Positions 38,591 through 49,654 of a DNA stretch of 64,000 nucleotides are shown here, in pieces. Each line of letters begins with the position of its first letter. The first letter of the stretch is position 1. The stretch lies in the NCBI RefSeq assembly GCF_011682065.1, contig NZ_VUYU01000007.1:1-64000 (forward strand). Reading direction: 5' to 3'. A program made the translations under genes and the position numbers. Source of the stretch: Massilia rubra (lineage in GTDB: Bacteria > Pseudomonadota > Gammaproteobacteria > Burkholderiales > Burkholderiaceae_D). The notes beneath the pieces are model-generated. The model was not told the DNA's origin. It did no database searches and worked only from the letters and a program-made list of their open reading frames with translations.

Positions 38591-39844
38591 ATGAACGCAA
38601 AGCTTGAAACGGGTGCAACCACGCGGCCGGTGACCAGACAAACCTTCGACGACGTCCTCGTCCCAACCTACGCGCCCGCCGCCATGGTGCCCGTGCGCGC
38701 CGCCGGCCTCGACCTGTGGGACCAGAACGGCAAGCATTACCTCGATTTCACTTCCGGCATCGCCGTGTCGAGCCTCGGCCATTGCAATCCGACCCTGGTC
38801 GCCGCCCTGACCGCTCAGCTGAACAACGTCTGGCACCTCGGCAACGGCTACACCAACGAGCCGGTCCTGCGCCTGGCCCTGGCCCTGACCGAAGCCACCT
38901 TCGCCGACCGCGCCTTCTTCTGCAACTCCGGCGCGGAAGCGAACGAAGGCGCCCTGAAGCTGGCGCGTAAGTACGCCCACACCAAATTCGGCCCGCACAA
39001 GTCGCGCATCATCTCGTGCCTGTCGTCGTTCCACGGCCGCACGCTGTTTACCGTGTCGGTCGGCGGCCAGCCGAAGTACACCGAAGGGTTCGAGCCGCTG
39101 CCGCAAGAGATCGACCATATTCCGTACAACGATATCGCAGCGGCCCGCGCCGCCATCGGCGACGACGTGTGCGCGGTCATCGTCGAGCCGATCCAGGGCG
39201 AAGGCGGCGTCATTCCGGGCGATCCGGCTTACCTGAAAGCGCTGCGCGAACTGTGCGACCAAACCGGCGCGCTGCTCATTTTCGACGAAGTGCAATCGGG
39301 CGTGGGCCGCACCGGCGCGCTGTACGCGTACATGGACAAGGGCGTCACGCCCGATATCCTGACCAGCGCCAAGGCGCTCGGCAACGGCTACCCGATCGGC
39401 GCCATGCTGACCACCAACGAGATTGCGGCGCACTTCGGCGTCGGCTCGCACGGCACCACCTACGGCGGTAATCCGCTGGCGGCCACCGTGGCGTTGAACG
39501 TGCTCGACACGATCAACCAGCCGGCCTTTTTGGCGCGCGTGAAACAGGCGTCGGAAAAAATCTTCGCCAACTTGCGCAAACTCGCCGCCGACTACCCGCA
39601 AGTGTTCGGTGAAGTGCGCGGCAGCGGCCTGCTGATCGGCCTGCCGGTGGCGGAACCGTTCAAGGGCCGCGCCAAGGACATCACCAAGGCCGCCGAAGCA
39701 CTCGGCCTGATGCTGCTCATCGCCGGCACCGACGTGGTGCGCTTCGCGCCCGCGCTGATCGTCACCGACGAACAGATCGACGAAGCCGACCGCATCCTGC
39801 GCGCCGCCGTCGACGGCATGCTGAACGCGGCTCCCGCCAAGTAA
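38591..39844 (+). CDS. astC: Acetylornithine/succinylornithine aminotransferase
   Basis: A 417-residue PLP enzyme that moves the amino group of N-succinylornithine to 2-oxoglutarate, step 3 of the arginine succinyltransferase pathway; such enzymes also serve as acetylornithine aminotransferase. Visible: SGAEANEGALKLARKY, LLIFDEVQSGVGRTG with the PLP aspartate, and the Schiff-base lysine in LTSAKALGNGYPIGAM (about residue 262). I start at ATG 38591, preceded by GAGGA at good spacing, rather than four codons upstream. First gene of the operon. Equivalent to aruC. Confidence 0.93.
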   Translation: MNAKLETGATTRPVTRQTFDDVLVPTYAPAAMVPVRAAGLDLWDQNGKHYLDFTSGIAVSSLGHCNPTLVAALTAQLNNVWHLGNGYTNEPVLRLALALTEATFADRAFFCNSGAEANEGALKLARKYAHTKFGPHKSRIISCLSSFHGRTLFTVSVGGQPKYTEGFEPLPQEIDHIPYNDIAAARAAIGDDVCAVIVEPIQGEGGVIPGDPAYLKALRELCDQTGALLIFDEVQSGVGRTGALYAYMDKGVTPDILTSAKALGNGYPIGAMLTTNEIAAHFGVGSHGTTYGGNPLAATVALNVLDTINQPAFLARVKQASEKIFANLRKLAADYPQVFGEVRGSGLLIGLPVAEPFKGRAKDITKAAEALGLMLLIAGTDVVRFAPALIVTDEQIDEADRILRAAVDGMLNAAPAK

Positions 39845-39916
39845 TCAGTTACAGACGGCCGGCGCGGCACTCGCCGCGGCCGGCCGCGGCACGCTTTGCC
39901 TATAAAGGGAAATCAC

Positions 39917-40948
39917 ATGTTTGTTGTCCGTCCGGTTGAACTGTCGGATATCGACGCCCTCGAAACGTTGGCAGCAGTGACGATGCCGGGCGTGCATACC
40001 CTGCCGAAGACGCGCGAAAAAATCGCCGCTTCGGTCGAGCGTTCGATCGCCTCGTTCGCCGCCCATGTCGACATCCCGAGCGAGGAGTCGTATCTCTTCG
40101 TGCTCGAACAGCAGGCCACCCGCGCCATCGTCGGCACCGCCGCCATCTTCGCGTCGGCCGGTTCCAACGGCACCTATTTTTCATTCCGTAACGATGTGAT
40201 CCAGCAGGTCTCGCGCGACCTCAATATCAGTCACAGCGTGCATGCGCTCACGCTCTGCTCGGAGCTGACCGCTTACTCCCAGCTGTCCGGCTTTTACGTG
40301 AGCAACCGCAGCACCGCCGGGCTGGAAGCGGCCCTGCTGTCGCGCGCGCGCCTGTTGTTCGCGGTGCTCGCCCCGCACCGCTTCGGCGACCGCTTCTTCG
40401 TGCCGCTGGCCGGCGTCACCGACAAGAACGGCCAGTCGCCGTTCTGGGAAGCGCTCGGCCGCAAATTTTTCAAGATGGATTTCCTCGAGGCCGAACGGGT
40501 CATCGGCGGCGCCCGTAACCGTACCCTGATCGTCGAACTGATGCCGCACTATCCGGTATATGTGCCGCTGCTGCCGGGCGACGCCCAGGCGGCCATGGGC
40601 CAGATCCATGGCGACGGCGAACTCGCGTTCAACCTGCTCACCGAAGAAGGTTTCGAGGCCGACGACTATGTCGACATTTTCGATGGCGGCCCGATCCTGC
40701 AAGCGCATAAGAACGCGCTGCGCACCTTTGCCGGTTCGATGCTGCGCCGCGTGGCGCCGTTCGATGCGGGCATGTCGTCCGAGCTGCCGGTGACCTACGC
40801 GGTCGCCGCCAGCAATGAGCAGAACTTCCGCGCCATCACCGTCTCGTGCCCGTCCGCCGAAGGATACGACATCGTGTTCCTGCCGCAGGACGCGCAGGAT
40901 GCGCTGATGGTGGCCCCGGGCGATAACGTCATTTGCGTCAGAATCTGA
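39917..40948 (+). CDS. aruF: Arginine N-succinyltransferase, alpha subunit
   Basis: A 343-residue acyltransferase subunit (AstA family, GNAT-like fold) that transfers succinyl from succinyl-CoA to arginine, the first step of the pathway. It starts MFVVRPVELSDIDALETLAAVTMPGVHTLP, after AAAGGGAA, and shares the FYVSNRSTAGLEAALLSRARLLF and FFKMDFLEAERV regions with the next gene. As in Pseudomonas, two consecutive AstA-type genes imply a hetero-oligomer of alpha and beta chains rather than the single AstA of enterobacteria. Confidence 0.9.
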   Translation: MFVVRPVELSDIDALETLAAVTMPGVHTLPKTREKIAASVERSIASFAAHVDIPSEESYLFVLEQQATRAIVGTAAIFASAGSNGTYFSFRNDVIQQVSRDLNISHSVHALTLCSELTAYSQLSGFYVSNRSTAGLEAALLSRARLLFAVLAPHRFGDRFFVPLAGVTDKNGQSPFWEALGRKFFKMDFLEAERVIGGARNRTLIVELMPHYPVYVPLLPGDAQAAMGQIHGDGELAFNLLTEEGFEADDYVDIFDGGPILQAHKNALRTFAGSMLRRVAPFDAGMSSELPVTYAVAASNEQNFRAITVSCPSAEGYDIVFLPQDAQDALMVAPGDNVICVRI

Positions 40949-40959
40949 AAGAGAACCCT

Positions 40960-41994
40960 ATGCTAGTTGTACGCGCAATTCACGCGTCCGATCTGGATGC
41001 CCTGATCGAACTGGCGCACCAGGTCGGCAGCGGCATGACGACGCTCAAGCCGGACCGCAAGATGCTGGGCGACCGCATTTCGGTGGCGGTGGCCTCGTTT
41101 GCCGAGACCATCCCGCCCGAACAGCGCGACTACATGTTCGTCATGGAAGACACCACCAGCGGGCGCCTGGCCGGCGTGTGCGCGATCAAGGGAGCGGTGG
41201 GGCTGGACGAGCCGTTCTATAACTACCGCATCGGCACCCTGGTCCATTCGAGCCGCGAGCTCGATGTGTTTACGCGCATGGACACCCTGTACCTGTCGAA
41301 CGACCTGACCGGCGCCACCGAATTGTGTTCGCTGTTCCTGCATCCGGATTACCGCAGCGGGAACAATGGCAAGTGGCTCTCGAAAAGCCGCTTCCTGTTC
41401 ATCGCCCAGTTCCCGCACCTGTTCACGGCCAAGCTGATCGCCGAGATGCGCGGCTACCAGCTTGATGACGGCAGCTCGCCGTTTTACGAAGGCCTGGGCC
41501 GCCATTTCTTCAAGATGGATTTCAACCACGTCGACCACCTGACGGCGATGGGCAAGAAGTCCTTCATCGCCGAGCTGATGCCGCGCCAGCCGTTGTACGT
41601 CGCTTACCTGCCGGAAGACGCGCAGGAAGTGATCGGCAAGGTGCATCTGTCGACCGCGCCCGCGCGCCGCCTGCTCGAGCAGGAAGGCATGCACTTCGAA
41701 GGCTATGTCGATATTTTCGACGCCGGCCCGGTGTTGCAGGCGCGCGTGTCGGAACTGCGCGCCATGCGCGACAGCACGGTGGCCACGGTCGATGAAAGCG
41801 CCACGCCGACGGATACCGATCCGCTGCTGGTATCGAACACGAAGCTCAATGATTTTCGCATGATCGTCGCACACGCCAATCCGGTCTCGGGCAAGCTCGC
41901 CCTGACGCCGGACGAACAGGCGCTGCTGCATTGCCAAGGCGGCGACACGGTTCGCACGCTGTCACTCAATGTAAGGAAGAATGTCCATGTCTGA
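40960..41994 (+). CDS. astA: Arginine N-succinyltransferase, beta subunit
   Basis: A 344-residue AstA-family protein, paralogous to the preceding gene and closer to the canonical AstA: MLVVRAIHASDLDALIELAHQVGSGMTTLKPDRK, CSLFLHPDYRSGNNGKWLSKSRFLFIAQFP, and FFKMDFNHVDHL. It corresponds to AruG of Pseudomonas. A GAGAA ribosome site precedes ATG 40960, eleven bases after the alpha stop; the end overlaps the start of astD by eight bases, so these genes are translationally coupled. Confidence 0.92.
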   Translation: MLVVRAIHASDLDALIELAHQVGSGMTTLKPDRKMLGDRISVAVASFAETIPPEQRDYMFVMEDTTSGRLAGVCAIKGAVGLDEPFYNYRIGTLVHSSRELDVFTRMDTLYLSNDLTGATELCSLFLHPDYRSGNNGKWLSKSRFLFIAQFPHLFTAKLIAEMRGYQLDDGSSPFYEGLGRHFFKMDFNHVDHLTAMGKKSFIAELMPRQPLYVAYLPEDAQEVIGKVHLSTAPARRLLEQEGMHFEGYVDIFDAGPVLQARVSELRAMRDSTVATVDESATPTDTDPLLVSNTKLNDFRMIVAHANPVSGKLALTPDEQALLHCQGGDTVRTLSLNVRKNVHV

Positions 41995-43492
41995 TGCCAG
42001 CAAGGTAGTGAGTAACATCGCAAGTAACTTCGTCAACGGCGAATGGCTCGCCGGCAGCGGCGCCGAACTTGTCACCATCGATCCGTCCACCGGCAAACAG
42101 ACCTGGGCCAGCCTGGAGTCGACCGCCGACGACGTGGCACGCGCGGTGCAGTCCGCGCGCACGGCCTTCGATGCGTGGGCATTGACCCCGCTCGACGATC
42201 GCATCGCCCTATGCGGGCGTTTCCGCGACCTGCTCAAGGCCAATGCCGAAGAGCTGGCGCAGACCATCTCCGAAGAAGTCGGCAAACCATTGTGGGAAGC
42301 GCGCACGGAAGTGGCGACCATGGCCAACAAGGTCGATATTTCGGTGCAGGCCTACGGCGCGCGCACCGGCGAAGTGGCGGCCAAGGTCGCCGACGGCAAT
42401 GCCGTGCTGCGCCACCGTCCGCACGGCGTGTTCGGCGTGTTCGGACCGTACAACTTCCCCGGCCACCTGCCCAACGGGCATATCGTCCCGGCCCTCATCG
42501 CCGGTAACACGGTAGTGTTTAAACCAAGCGAATACGCCCCGCGCACGGCCATCAAGACCGTGCAGCTGTGGCAGCAGGCCGGCTTGCCGGCTGGCGTGAT
42601 CAACCTGGTCAACGGCGGGCGCAATACCGGCGTGGCACTGGGCCAGGATGCGGGCCTCGATGGCGTGCTGTTTACCGGCTCTTGCCAGACCGGCGTCGCC
42701 CTGCACAAGCAGTTCGGCGGCCAGCCGGGCAAGATGCTGGCGCTGGAAATGGGCGGGAACAATCCGCTGGTGGTGTGGGACGTCAAGGATGTCGACGCCG
42801 CCGTGCATCACGCGGTCATGTCGGCGTTCATCTCGGCCGGCCAGCGCTGCACCTGCGCGCGCCGCCTGGTGGTGCAGGACAGTCCGGCCGGCGAAGCTTT
42901 CGTCAAGCGCCTGGTCGAAGTGGCATCTACCCTCACCGTGGGCGCCTCCAACGCCGAACCGCAGCCGTTCATGGGCCCTGTGGTCTCGAGCGCGGTCGCC
43001 GCGCGCCTGGTGCAGGCGCAGGCCGACATGGCCGCCAAGGGCGGCACGGTACTCCTGCAAATGAAGCAGCTCGATCCGAACGCCGGTTTTGTCACGGCCG
43101 GCATCGTCGACGTCACCAACGCCATCGGCATTGCGGACGAAGAGTGGTTTGGCCCGCTGTTGCAGGTCGTCCGCGTCAAGGATTTCGCCAGCGCCGTCAA
43201 GGTTGCCAACGCCACCGAATTCGGTCTGGCCGCCGCGCTGCTGTCGAACGACGAAGCGCTGTGGAAGCAGTTCTCGGTGCAGGCCCGCGCCGGCATCGTC
43301 AACTGGAACCGCCCGACCACGGGAGCTGCCAGCAGCGCGCCGTTCGGCGGCGTGGGCAAGTCGGGCAACCATCGCCCGAGCGCCTACTACGCGGCCGATT
43401 ATTGCGCGTACCCGGTCGCCTCGATCGAAACGAGCGAACTTGAACTGCCGGCCAAGCTCTCGCCCGGCTTGAGCTTCCAGGACCGGCCATGA
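41987..43492 (+). CDS. astD: N-succinylglutamate 5-semialdehyde dehydrogenase
   Basis: A 501-residue NAD-dependent aldehyde dehydrogenase, step 4 of the pathway, making N-succinylglutamate. The catalytic cysteine is in [14 protein letters not shown] and the general-base glutamate in [15 protein letters not shown]; the NAD-binding FTGSCQTG is also present. Two in-frame ATGs exist; 41987 has better spacing to AAGGAAGA than 41981. The stop overlaps the astB start as ATGA. Confidence 0.94.
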   Translation: MSDASKVVSNIASNFVNGEWLAGSGAELVTIDPSTGKQTWASLESTADDVARAVQSARTAFDAWALTPLDDRIALCGRFRDLLKANAEELAQTISEEVGKPLWEARTEVATMANKVDISVQAYGARTGEVAAKVADGNAVLRHRPHGVFGVFGPYNFPGHLPNGHIVPALIAGNTVVFKPSEYAPRTAIKTVQLWQQAGLPAGVINLVNGGRNTGVALGQDAGLDGVLFTGSCQTGVALHKQFGGQPGKMLALEMGGNNPLVVWDVKDVDAAVHHAVMSAFISAGQRCTCARRLVVQDSPAGEAFVKRLVEVASTLTVGASNAEPQPFMGPVVSSAVAARLVQAQADMAAKGGTVLLQMKQLDPNAGFVTAGIVDVTNAIGIADEEWFGPLLQVVRVKDFASAVKVANATEFGLAAALLSNDEALWKQFSVQARAGIVNWNRPTTGAASSAPFGGVGKSGNHRPSAYYAADYCAYPVASIETSELELPAKLSPGLSFQDRP

Positions 43493-44829
43493 GCGCACGC
43501 GAATTTAACTTCGATGGCCTGGTCGGCCCGAGCCACAACTACGCCGGCCTGTCGTTCGGCAACGTCGCCTCTTTCAGCAATGTGAAGAGCGCGTCGAACC
43601 CGCGCGAAGCGGCCCTGCAGGGCCTGGCCAAGATGCGCGAGCTGGCCGCGCGCGGCTTCGCGCAGGCGGTCATGCCGCCGCAGGCGCGTCCCAATTTCCG
43701 CCTGCTGCGCCGCATCGGCTTTACCGGGACCGATGCCGACGTGCTGGCGCGCGCCTACCGCGAGGCGCCCGTCATCCTGGCGTGCGCCTATTCGGCGTCC
43801 CCCATGTGGACCGCCAACGCGGCCACGGTCAGCCCGTCGGCCGACACCTTCGACGGCCGCGCGCACTTCACCGCCGCCAACCTGAATAACAAGCTGCACC
43901 GCTCGGAAGAGCACCTGCAGTCGACCCGCACCCTGCGCGCGCTGTTCTCGGACGAGCGTCATTTCGCGGTGCACGAGGCGCTGCCGCCAACGTCGGCCTT
44001 TGGCGACGAAGGCGCGGCCAACCACACGCGCTTTTCCGCCACCCACGGTGGCAAGGGCGTCGAGTTTTTCACCTACGGCCGGGTCGAATTCGATCCGTCC
44101 GCGCCGGCGCCTAAAAAGTACCCGGCCCGCCAGAGCCTGGAGGCGTCGCAAGCCATCGCGCGCCTGCACGGGCTGGACTCGGCACGCACCGTGTTCGCCT
44201 CGCAAAATCCGGACGTGATCGACCAGGGCGTGTTTCACAACGACGTCATCGCGGTCGGTAACGGCAATGTGCTGTTCTATCACGAGCAAGCCTTCCACGA
44301 CGAAGGGGCGGTACTGAACGGGCTGAGGAATGCCCTGGCCGGCGTTGAAACCGAACTGACCGCGATCCGCGTCGATACCCAGGTGGTGGCGGTGGGCGAC
44401 GCGGTGGCCAGCTACCTGTTCAACAGCCAGCTGCTCACCAAGCCCGATGGCGCGATGGCGCTGGTCATTCCCCAGGAAAGCCAGGAAAACCGCGCCGTGG
44501 CGCGCTACCTCGAAGAACTGGTCGCCAGCGGCGGCCCGGTCGACGAGCTGATTCATTTCGACCTGCGCCAAAGCATGCGCAACGGCGGCGGGCCTGCCTG
44601 CCTGCGCCTGCGCGTGGTGCTCACCGACGCGGAAATCGCGGCCATGCACCAGGGCGTGATCATGACCGACGCCCTGTACCACACCCTGGTCGACTGGGTC
44701 GGTAAATACTACCGCGACCGCCTCGAACCGAAAGACCTGGCCGACCCCCAGCTGGCGCTCGAATGCAGCGCCGCGCTGGAGGAATTGAGCCGCATCCTGG
44801 GACTGCCCGGCCTGTATGACCTGACGTAG
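43489..44829 (+). CDS. astB: N-succinylarginine dihydrolase
   Basis: A 446-residue pentein-fold enzyme that releases two ammonia and CO2 from N-succinylarginine, step 2 of the pathway. It begins [27 protein letters not shown], the family signature; catalytic residues of the pentein fold are expected in EGAANHTRF (about 172-180), a His near [28 protein letters not shown], and the final cysteine at that same CLRL block (about residue 370). Normal length. The 127-base gap after it, with a hairpin, precedes the glutamate dehydrogenase gene. Confidence 0.95.
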   Translation: MSAREFNFDGLVGPSHNYAGLSFGNVASFSNVKSASNPREAALQGLAKMRELAARGFAQAVMPPQARPNFRLLRRIGFTGTDADVLARAYREAPVILACAYSASPMWTANAATVSPSADTFDGRAHFTAANLNNKLHRSEEHLQSTRTLRALFSDERHFAVHEALPPTSAFGDEGAANHTRFSATHGGKGVEFFTYGRVEFDPSAPAPKKYPARQSLEASQAIARLHGLDSARTVFASQNPDVIDQGVFHNDVIAVGNGNVLFYHEQAFHDEGAVLNGLRNALAGVETELTAIRVDTQVVAVGDAVASYLFNSQLLTKPDGAMALVIPQESQENRAVARYLEELVASGGPVDELIHFDLRQSMRNGGGPACLRLRVVLTDAEIAAMHQGVIMTDALYHTLVDWVGKYYRDRLEPKDLADPQLALECSAALEELSRILGLPGLYDLT

Positions 44830-44861
44830 AATACCGCCAGCCGGACGGTGCCCCTTATTTG

Positions 44862-44878
44862 GGCGGGTAAAACCCGCC
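44862..44878 (+). promoter_or_regulatory. Hairpin between astB and the GDH gene
   Basis: GGCGGGT at 44862-44868 pairs perfectly with ACCCGCC at 44872-44878 with an AAA loop. No T-run follows. It could protect or process the transcript or attenuate expression of the long gene that follows; this is inference. Confidence 0.45.
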
Positions 44879-44956
44879 TGCCTGCAAATCGCGAAAGCGC
44901 CGTCACAAGCTGGCGCCGGAACGATGGAATACAAACCAAGCAACGGAGAAGCAAAG

Positions 44957-47900
44957 ATGAAACAGATGCCACAAGATTTGCGTAAACAGACGCTCGACCT
45001 GATCACTGCGAGCCAGCCTGCCGATGACGGCCAGGTGACGGCCCTGATCAGCGCCTGGCTCGGTTCGCTCGACGACGAAGACCTTGCGGGCACGTCGCCG
45101 GAGAGCCTGGCGCCGGTCCTGCGCGACGGCTTTACGCAAGCGGCGCGGCGTACCGCGCCCGGCTGCCAGATTGCGCAGCTGCGCTACTCCGACGGGCGCG
45201 GCGCGCAAGCGACCGCCCTCCTGGTCATCAACGATGACATGCCTTACCTGGTCGACTCCATCGTCATGGCGATGCGCAAGCAGCGCGTGGCCGTCAATGG
45301 CGTCATGAATGCCGTGCTGGCTGTGCGCCGTGACGCCAGCGGCACCGCGCTCGCCGTCGGCGAAGCCGGCGCACCGCTCGAATCCGTGGTCCTGTGCCTG
45401 CTGGCCGAAGATCTGGGCGCCGACGAACTGGCCGCGCTGGTCGCCAGGCTGCACATGGTCGCGCGCGACGCCGCCGTGGTGCGGCGCGATTCCGTGGCCA
45501 TGGGCGACCGCCTCACCGCCGTCGCCGCCGCCGCCGCCGCCAACGGCACCGAAGGCCAGGAAGTCGCAGCCTTTCTGGAGTGGGCCAAGAACGAAGGCTT
45601 CGAGCCGTTCGGCTACGCCTATTACGTCGTCAAGGCCGGCGAGCGCGAACTCGAACGCGATATCCCGAGCCGCATCGGCGTGCTGCAAGATACCTCGCAT
45701 CCGGTCTACGGCACCTGCCTGGCCAACATCCCGGGCGACTTCGACACCTTGTCCAAGCGCCCCGACGCGCTGTCGATCGTCAAGGCCGACGTCGAAGGCA
45801 CCTTGCACCGCGACCAGCCGCTCGACTTCATCGGCGTGCGCGATACCGATGCACAAGGCAATATCCGCGGCGAGCACTGCTTCGTCGGCCTGTTCACCCG
45901 CGCCGCCACCGCCACCCCGCTGGCGCGCCTGCCGTTCGCGCGCGGCCGCGTGGCCAAGGTCCTGAGCCTGGCCGGCGTGCGCCAGGAAGGCTTCCGCGCC
46001 GAGAAATTCCTCGAAATCCTCGAGTCGCTGCCGCGCACCGAAACGGTGGAAGCGGACGCCGAATGGCTCTCGCAGGTGTGCAGCTCGGTCGTTTCGCTGT
46101 ACAAGCAGCCGCGCGCCAAGGTCTTTGCACGGCGCGATGTCTACGCGCGCCACTTGAATGTACTGGTCTACATGCCGCGCGAGCGTTACAGCGCCAGCGT
46201 GGCGGCCAGCCTGGCCCACGCGCTCAAGGAAAGCTCGGGCGCGACCGACGTGCGTTCGCAAACCCTGGTGGCCGACGGTCCGCTGGCCCGCGTGTACCTG
46301 ATCGCCCACGCCGCGCGCAACCCGCTCGACCTCGAAACCGATATCCAGCAGCCGCTCCTGGCGGTGCTCGACGGCTGGCACGACAAGTTCGCCGCCCTGA
46401 CCGACAACGTGTTCGATGTACAGACCCGCGGCACCCTGCGCAAACTGTGCTCGACCTTGCCGGTCAACTACGTCAGCGCCACCGCGCCGGCGGTCGCCTT
46501 GCGCGACCTGAACGCGATCCTGCACAACGGCCATGCCGGCCGTGTGTCGGTGCGCGTGGAACTGGACGACGCCGGCAGCGCCACCATCCGCCTGTACTCG
46601 GTCGACGGCGTGCCGTCGCTCTCGCGCATCCTGCCGGCGCTGCACAACGCCGGCGTTGCGATCGACCGCGAACAGACCTACGCGATTGCCGTTGCCGACG
46701 GCAGCCGCCATTTCGTCACCAGCCTGGCGGTGGACGCCGAAAGCGCGGCCAAGTTGGCCAAGCCGAACGTCGTGACCGTGGCGCAGGAACTGTTTGCCTC
46801 GCTGTTTAACAACGAAGCCGAAGACGGCCGCATGAACGGCCTGGTGATCGAAGGCGGCTTGCGCATGCGCGAAGTGCAGCTGATCCGCGCCTACATCAGC
46901 TACTGGCGCCAGACCGGCAGCAAATTCTCGGTGCGCTACATGGCCGACACCCTGCGCCGCCAGCCGGTGCTGGTCAAGGAACTGGTCGAAGGGTTCGTGC
47001 AGCGCTTCGATCCGTCGGTGCCGGAAGAACAGCGCCTGGCCGCGGCCGCGCGCATTGCCGCCATCAAGACCAGCCTGGCCACCGTCAACCACGCCGACAC
47101 CGAGGAAATCGTCGCCGCCCTGGTCGACCTGATCCTGGCCACCGTGCGTACCAACTACTTCCAGAACGACCAGCAAGGCGACAAGATCATCTTCAAGTTC
47201 GACACCAGCAGCCTGGCGCTGGTGCCGGAACCACGTCCGTACCGCGAGATCTATGTATTCTCGCGCCGCTTCGAAGGCGTGCACCTGCGCGGCGGCCCTG
47301 TGGCCCGTGGCGGCTTGCGCTGGTCGGACCGCATGGAAGACTACCGCACCGAAGTCCTGGGCCTGGTCAAGGCGCAGATGGTCAAGAACGCGGTCATCGT
47401 GCCGGCCGGCTCCAAGGGCGGTTTTGTCTGCAAGCAGATGCCGAAGGACGCCGTGCGTGAAACCATCGCCGCCGAAGGCGAAGCAGTCTACCGCCTGTTC
47501 ATTTCCAGCCTGCTGGAAGTGACCGACAACCGCGTGCGCGGCGTCATCGTGCCGCCAAGCGACACGGTACGCTACGACCAGGACGATCCGTACCTGGTGG
47601 TGGCCGCCGACAAGGGCACCGCAACCTTCTCCGATATCGCCAACAGCATTGCAGTCAAGCGCGGCTTCTGGCTGGGCGACGCCTTTGCCTCGGGCGGCTC
47701 GAACGGTTACGACCACAAGAAGATGGGCATCACCGCCAAGGGCGCGTTCGAAGCGGTCAAGCGCCACTTCTACGAGATGGACCACGACATGAACACCACC
47801 CCGATCACCATGGTCGGCGTGGGCGACATGTCGGGCGACGTGTTCGGCAACGGCGTGCTGCTGTCGCGCCAACTGAAGGTGCTGGCCGCGTTCGACCATC

Positions 47901-49654
47901 GCCACATCTTCCTCGACCCGACGCCGGACGTGGTCACCTCGTTCGCCGAACGCGAGCGCATGTTCGCGCTGCCACGTTCGTCGTGGGAAGACTACAACAA
48001 GGACCTGATCTCGGCTGGCGGCGGCGTGTTCCCGCGCAGCGCCCGTTCGATCGAGATTTCGCCGCAAGTGCGCGCCGCGCTCGATATCGCCGAGACCGTG
48101 CTGCCGCCTGAAGAACTGATGCACCGCATCCTGCTCGCTCCCGTGGACCTGTTCTACAACGGCGGCATCGGTACCTACATCAAGGCCTCGACCGAAACCC
48201 ACGCGCAGGTCAAGGACCGCGCCAACGACAATATCCGCGTCGACGGCAGCCAGTTGCGCTGCAAGGTAGTGTCCGAAGGCGGCAACCTGGGCGCAACCCA
48301 GAACGGCCGTATCGAATTCGCCCTCGCCGGTGGCCGCATCTTCACCGATGCGATCGATAATTCGGCCGGCGTGGATTGCTCGGACCATGAAGTGAACGTC
48401 AAGATCTGGCTCGACACCGAAGTCAATGCCGGTGAACTGCCCGAAGCGGACCGCAACCGCATCCTGAACGAGATGACGAGCGATATCGAACACCTGGTCC
48501 TGCGCGACAACACCCTGCAAACCCACCTGCTGGTGCGCGAAGTGCAGGCCCAGCTCGATCCTGCTGTGGTGGATGCTTACGCCGCGCTGATCACCAGCCT
48601 GGAAGCCGAGGGTGCGCTCTCGCGCGAACTGGAACAGCTGCCGACCGACGCCGAACTGCAGCGCCGCAAGACCTTGGGCGCGGGTTTGACCGCGCCGGAA
48701 CTGGCGGTGGTGATCGCCAACGTCAAGAACCGCTTCAAGCGCCTGCTGGCCGCGCTGCCGCTGACGGACGAAAGCTGGGCCGAGTCGGTGCTCAAGCCTT
48801 ACTTCCCGGCGCAACTGGTCGCCACCCGCAACGCGCTGGCGCACCCGCTGGCCAACGCCATCCTGGCCACCGTACTGGCCAATGAATCGGTCAACCGCTG
48901 CGGCCCGTTGATGATCCGCGAGCTCGCCAGCGCGCACCAGATCGACGAGACCGAGGTCGTCAAGGCCTGGGGCCAGTCGTGGTCCGCGCTGCACCTGGCG
49001 CCGATTTTCGGCGCGCTCGACGCCGATGCACTGACGGTGCCGCGCGCCGTGTCGATCAAGGTCGATGCGCGCACCCGCGTGCTGTTCAAGGCGATCGTCG
49101 AAGGCGTGCTGTCGGTTCCAAGCGGTGCGGGCGGCATGGAAGAACTTTCGCGCCTGTTCTCGCAGCCGGAAATGCTCAAGCAGCTGATGCCGGCAACGGC
49201 CGATGCCGACGCTTTCGTTTCCCTGCCTGCGTCGTTCACGCAAGCCTGGAAAGCGGTCGACGCGATCGAAGCGGTAGCGACCTTCCTGTTCGCGGCGGTG
49301 TCGGTCAACCGTCCCGCGGGCATGAGCCTCGCGCAATTCTTGCAGGTGGGGATGGCGCTGCGCGGCCAGGCCGGCATCGATACGCTCGAACGTGGCCTCA
49401 AGCTCGCGCCGCACAGCAAATCGCAAGAGCAGCTGCGCAATTACGCGATGCAGGCGCTGCGCCGCACCCAGCAACGCCTGCTGCAGCAGGTGCTGGCCCG
49501 TTCCAGCAACGGCAGCGACACCCTGGAAGCGGTTGAAGTGGTGACCAACACCATGGGCTTGTCGGGCTACGCGCCGGCGCTTGACCTGGAACAGGCGATG
49601 CTGGACGTGTGGGCCTTGTCCGAGGCGACCAACGCGGCGCCGGTGGCGGCGTAA
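44957..49654 (+). CDS. gdhB: NAD-specific glutamate dehydrogenase, large (about 180 kDa) type
   Basis: A 1565-residue NAD-glutamate dehydrogenase of the large subunit (GDH-180) family, oxidising glutamate to 2-oxoglutarate and ammonia. The catalytic core shows GGPVARGGLRWSDRMEDYRTEVLGLVKAQMVKNAVIVPAGSKGGF (about 786-830) with the glutamate-binding lysines, then GGSNGYDHKKMGITAKGAFEAVKRHF and VGVGDMSGDVFGNGVLLS for NAD. The N-terminal ACT-like regions (about 1-600) are allosteric; in Pseudomonas this enzyme is arginine-activated. ATG 44957 follows GGAGAA. It lies inside the ast operon, between astB and astE, and removes the glutamate the pathway forms. Confidence 0.93.
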   Translation: MKQMPQDLRKQTLDLITASQPADDGQVTALISAWLGSLDDEDLAGTSPESLAPVLRDGFTQAARRTAPGCQIAQLRYSDGRGAQATALLVINDDMPYLVDSIVMAMRKQRVAVNGVMNAVLAVRRDASGTALAVGEAGAPLESVVLCLLAEDLGADELAALVARLHMVARDAAVVRRDSVAMGDRLTAVAAAAAANGTEGQEVAAFLEWAKNEGFEPFGYAYYVVKAGERELERDIPSRIGVLQDTSHPVYGTCLANIPGDFDTLSKRPDALSIVKADVEGTLHRDQPLDFIGVRDTDAQGNIRGEHCFVGLFTRAATATPLARLPFARGRVAKVLSLAGVRQEGFRAEKFLEILESLPRTETVEADAEWLSQVCSSVVSLYKQPRAKVFARRDVYARHLNVLVYMPRERYSASVAASLAHALKESSGATDVRSQTLVADGPLARVYLIAHAARNPLDLETDIQQPLLAVLDGWHDKFAALTDNVFDVQTRGTLRKLCSTLPVNYVSATAPAVALRDLNAILHNGHAGRVSVRVELDDAGSATIRLYSVDGVPSLSRILPALHNAGVAIDREQTYAIAVADGSRHFVTSLAVDAESAAKLAKPNVVTVAQELFASLFNNEAEDGRMNGLVIEGGLRMREVQLIRAYISYWRQTGSKFSVRYMADTLRRQPVLVKELVEGFVQRFDPSVPEEQRLAAAARIAAIKTSLATVNHADTEEIVAALVDLILATVRTNYFQNDQQGDKIIFKFDTSSLALVPEPRPYREIYVFSRRFEGVHLRGGPVARGGLRWSDRMEDYRTEVLGLVKAQMVKNAVIVPAGSKGGFVCKQMPKDAVRETIAAEGEAVYRLFISSLLEVTDNRVRGVIVPPSDTVRYDQDDPYLVVAADKGTATFSDIANSIAVKRGFWLGDAFASGGSNGYDHKKMGITAKGAFEAVKRHFYEMDHDMNTTPITMVGVGDMSGDVFGNGVLLSRQLKVLAAFDHRHIFLDPTPDVVTSFAERERMFALPRSSWEDYNKDLISAGGGVFPRSARSIEISPQVRAALDIAETVLPPEELMHRILLAPVDLFYNGGIGTYIKASTETHAQVKDRANDNIRVDGSQLRCKVVSEGGNLGATQNGRIEFALAGGRIFTDAIDNSAGVDCSDHEVNVKIWLDTEVNAGELPEADRNRILNEMTSDIEHLVLRDNTLQTHLLVREVQAQLDPAVVDAYAALITSLEAEGALSRELEQLPTDAELQRRKTLGAGLTAPELAVVIANVKNRFKRLLAALPLTDESWAESVLKPYFPAQLVATRNALAHPLANAILATVLANESVNRCGPLMIRELASAHQIDETEVVKAWGQSWSALHLAPIFGALDADALTVPRAVSIKVDARTRVLFKAIVEGVLSVPSGAGGMEELSRLFSQPEMLKQLMPATADADAFVSLPASFTQAWKAVDAIEAVATFLFAAVSVNRPAGMSLAQFLQVGMALRGQAGIDTLERGLKLAPHSKSQEQLRNYAMQALRRTQQRLLQQVLARSSNGSDTLEAVEVVTNTMGLSGYAPALDLEQAMLDVWALSEATNAAPVAA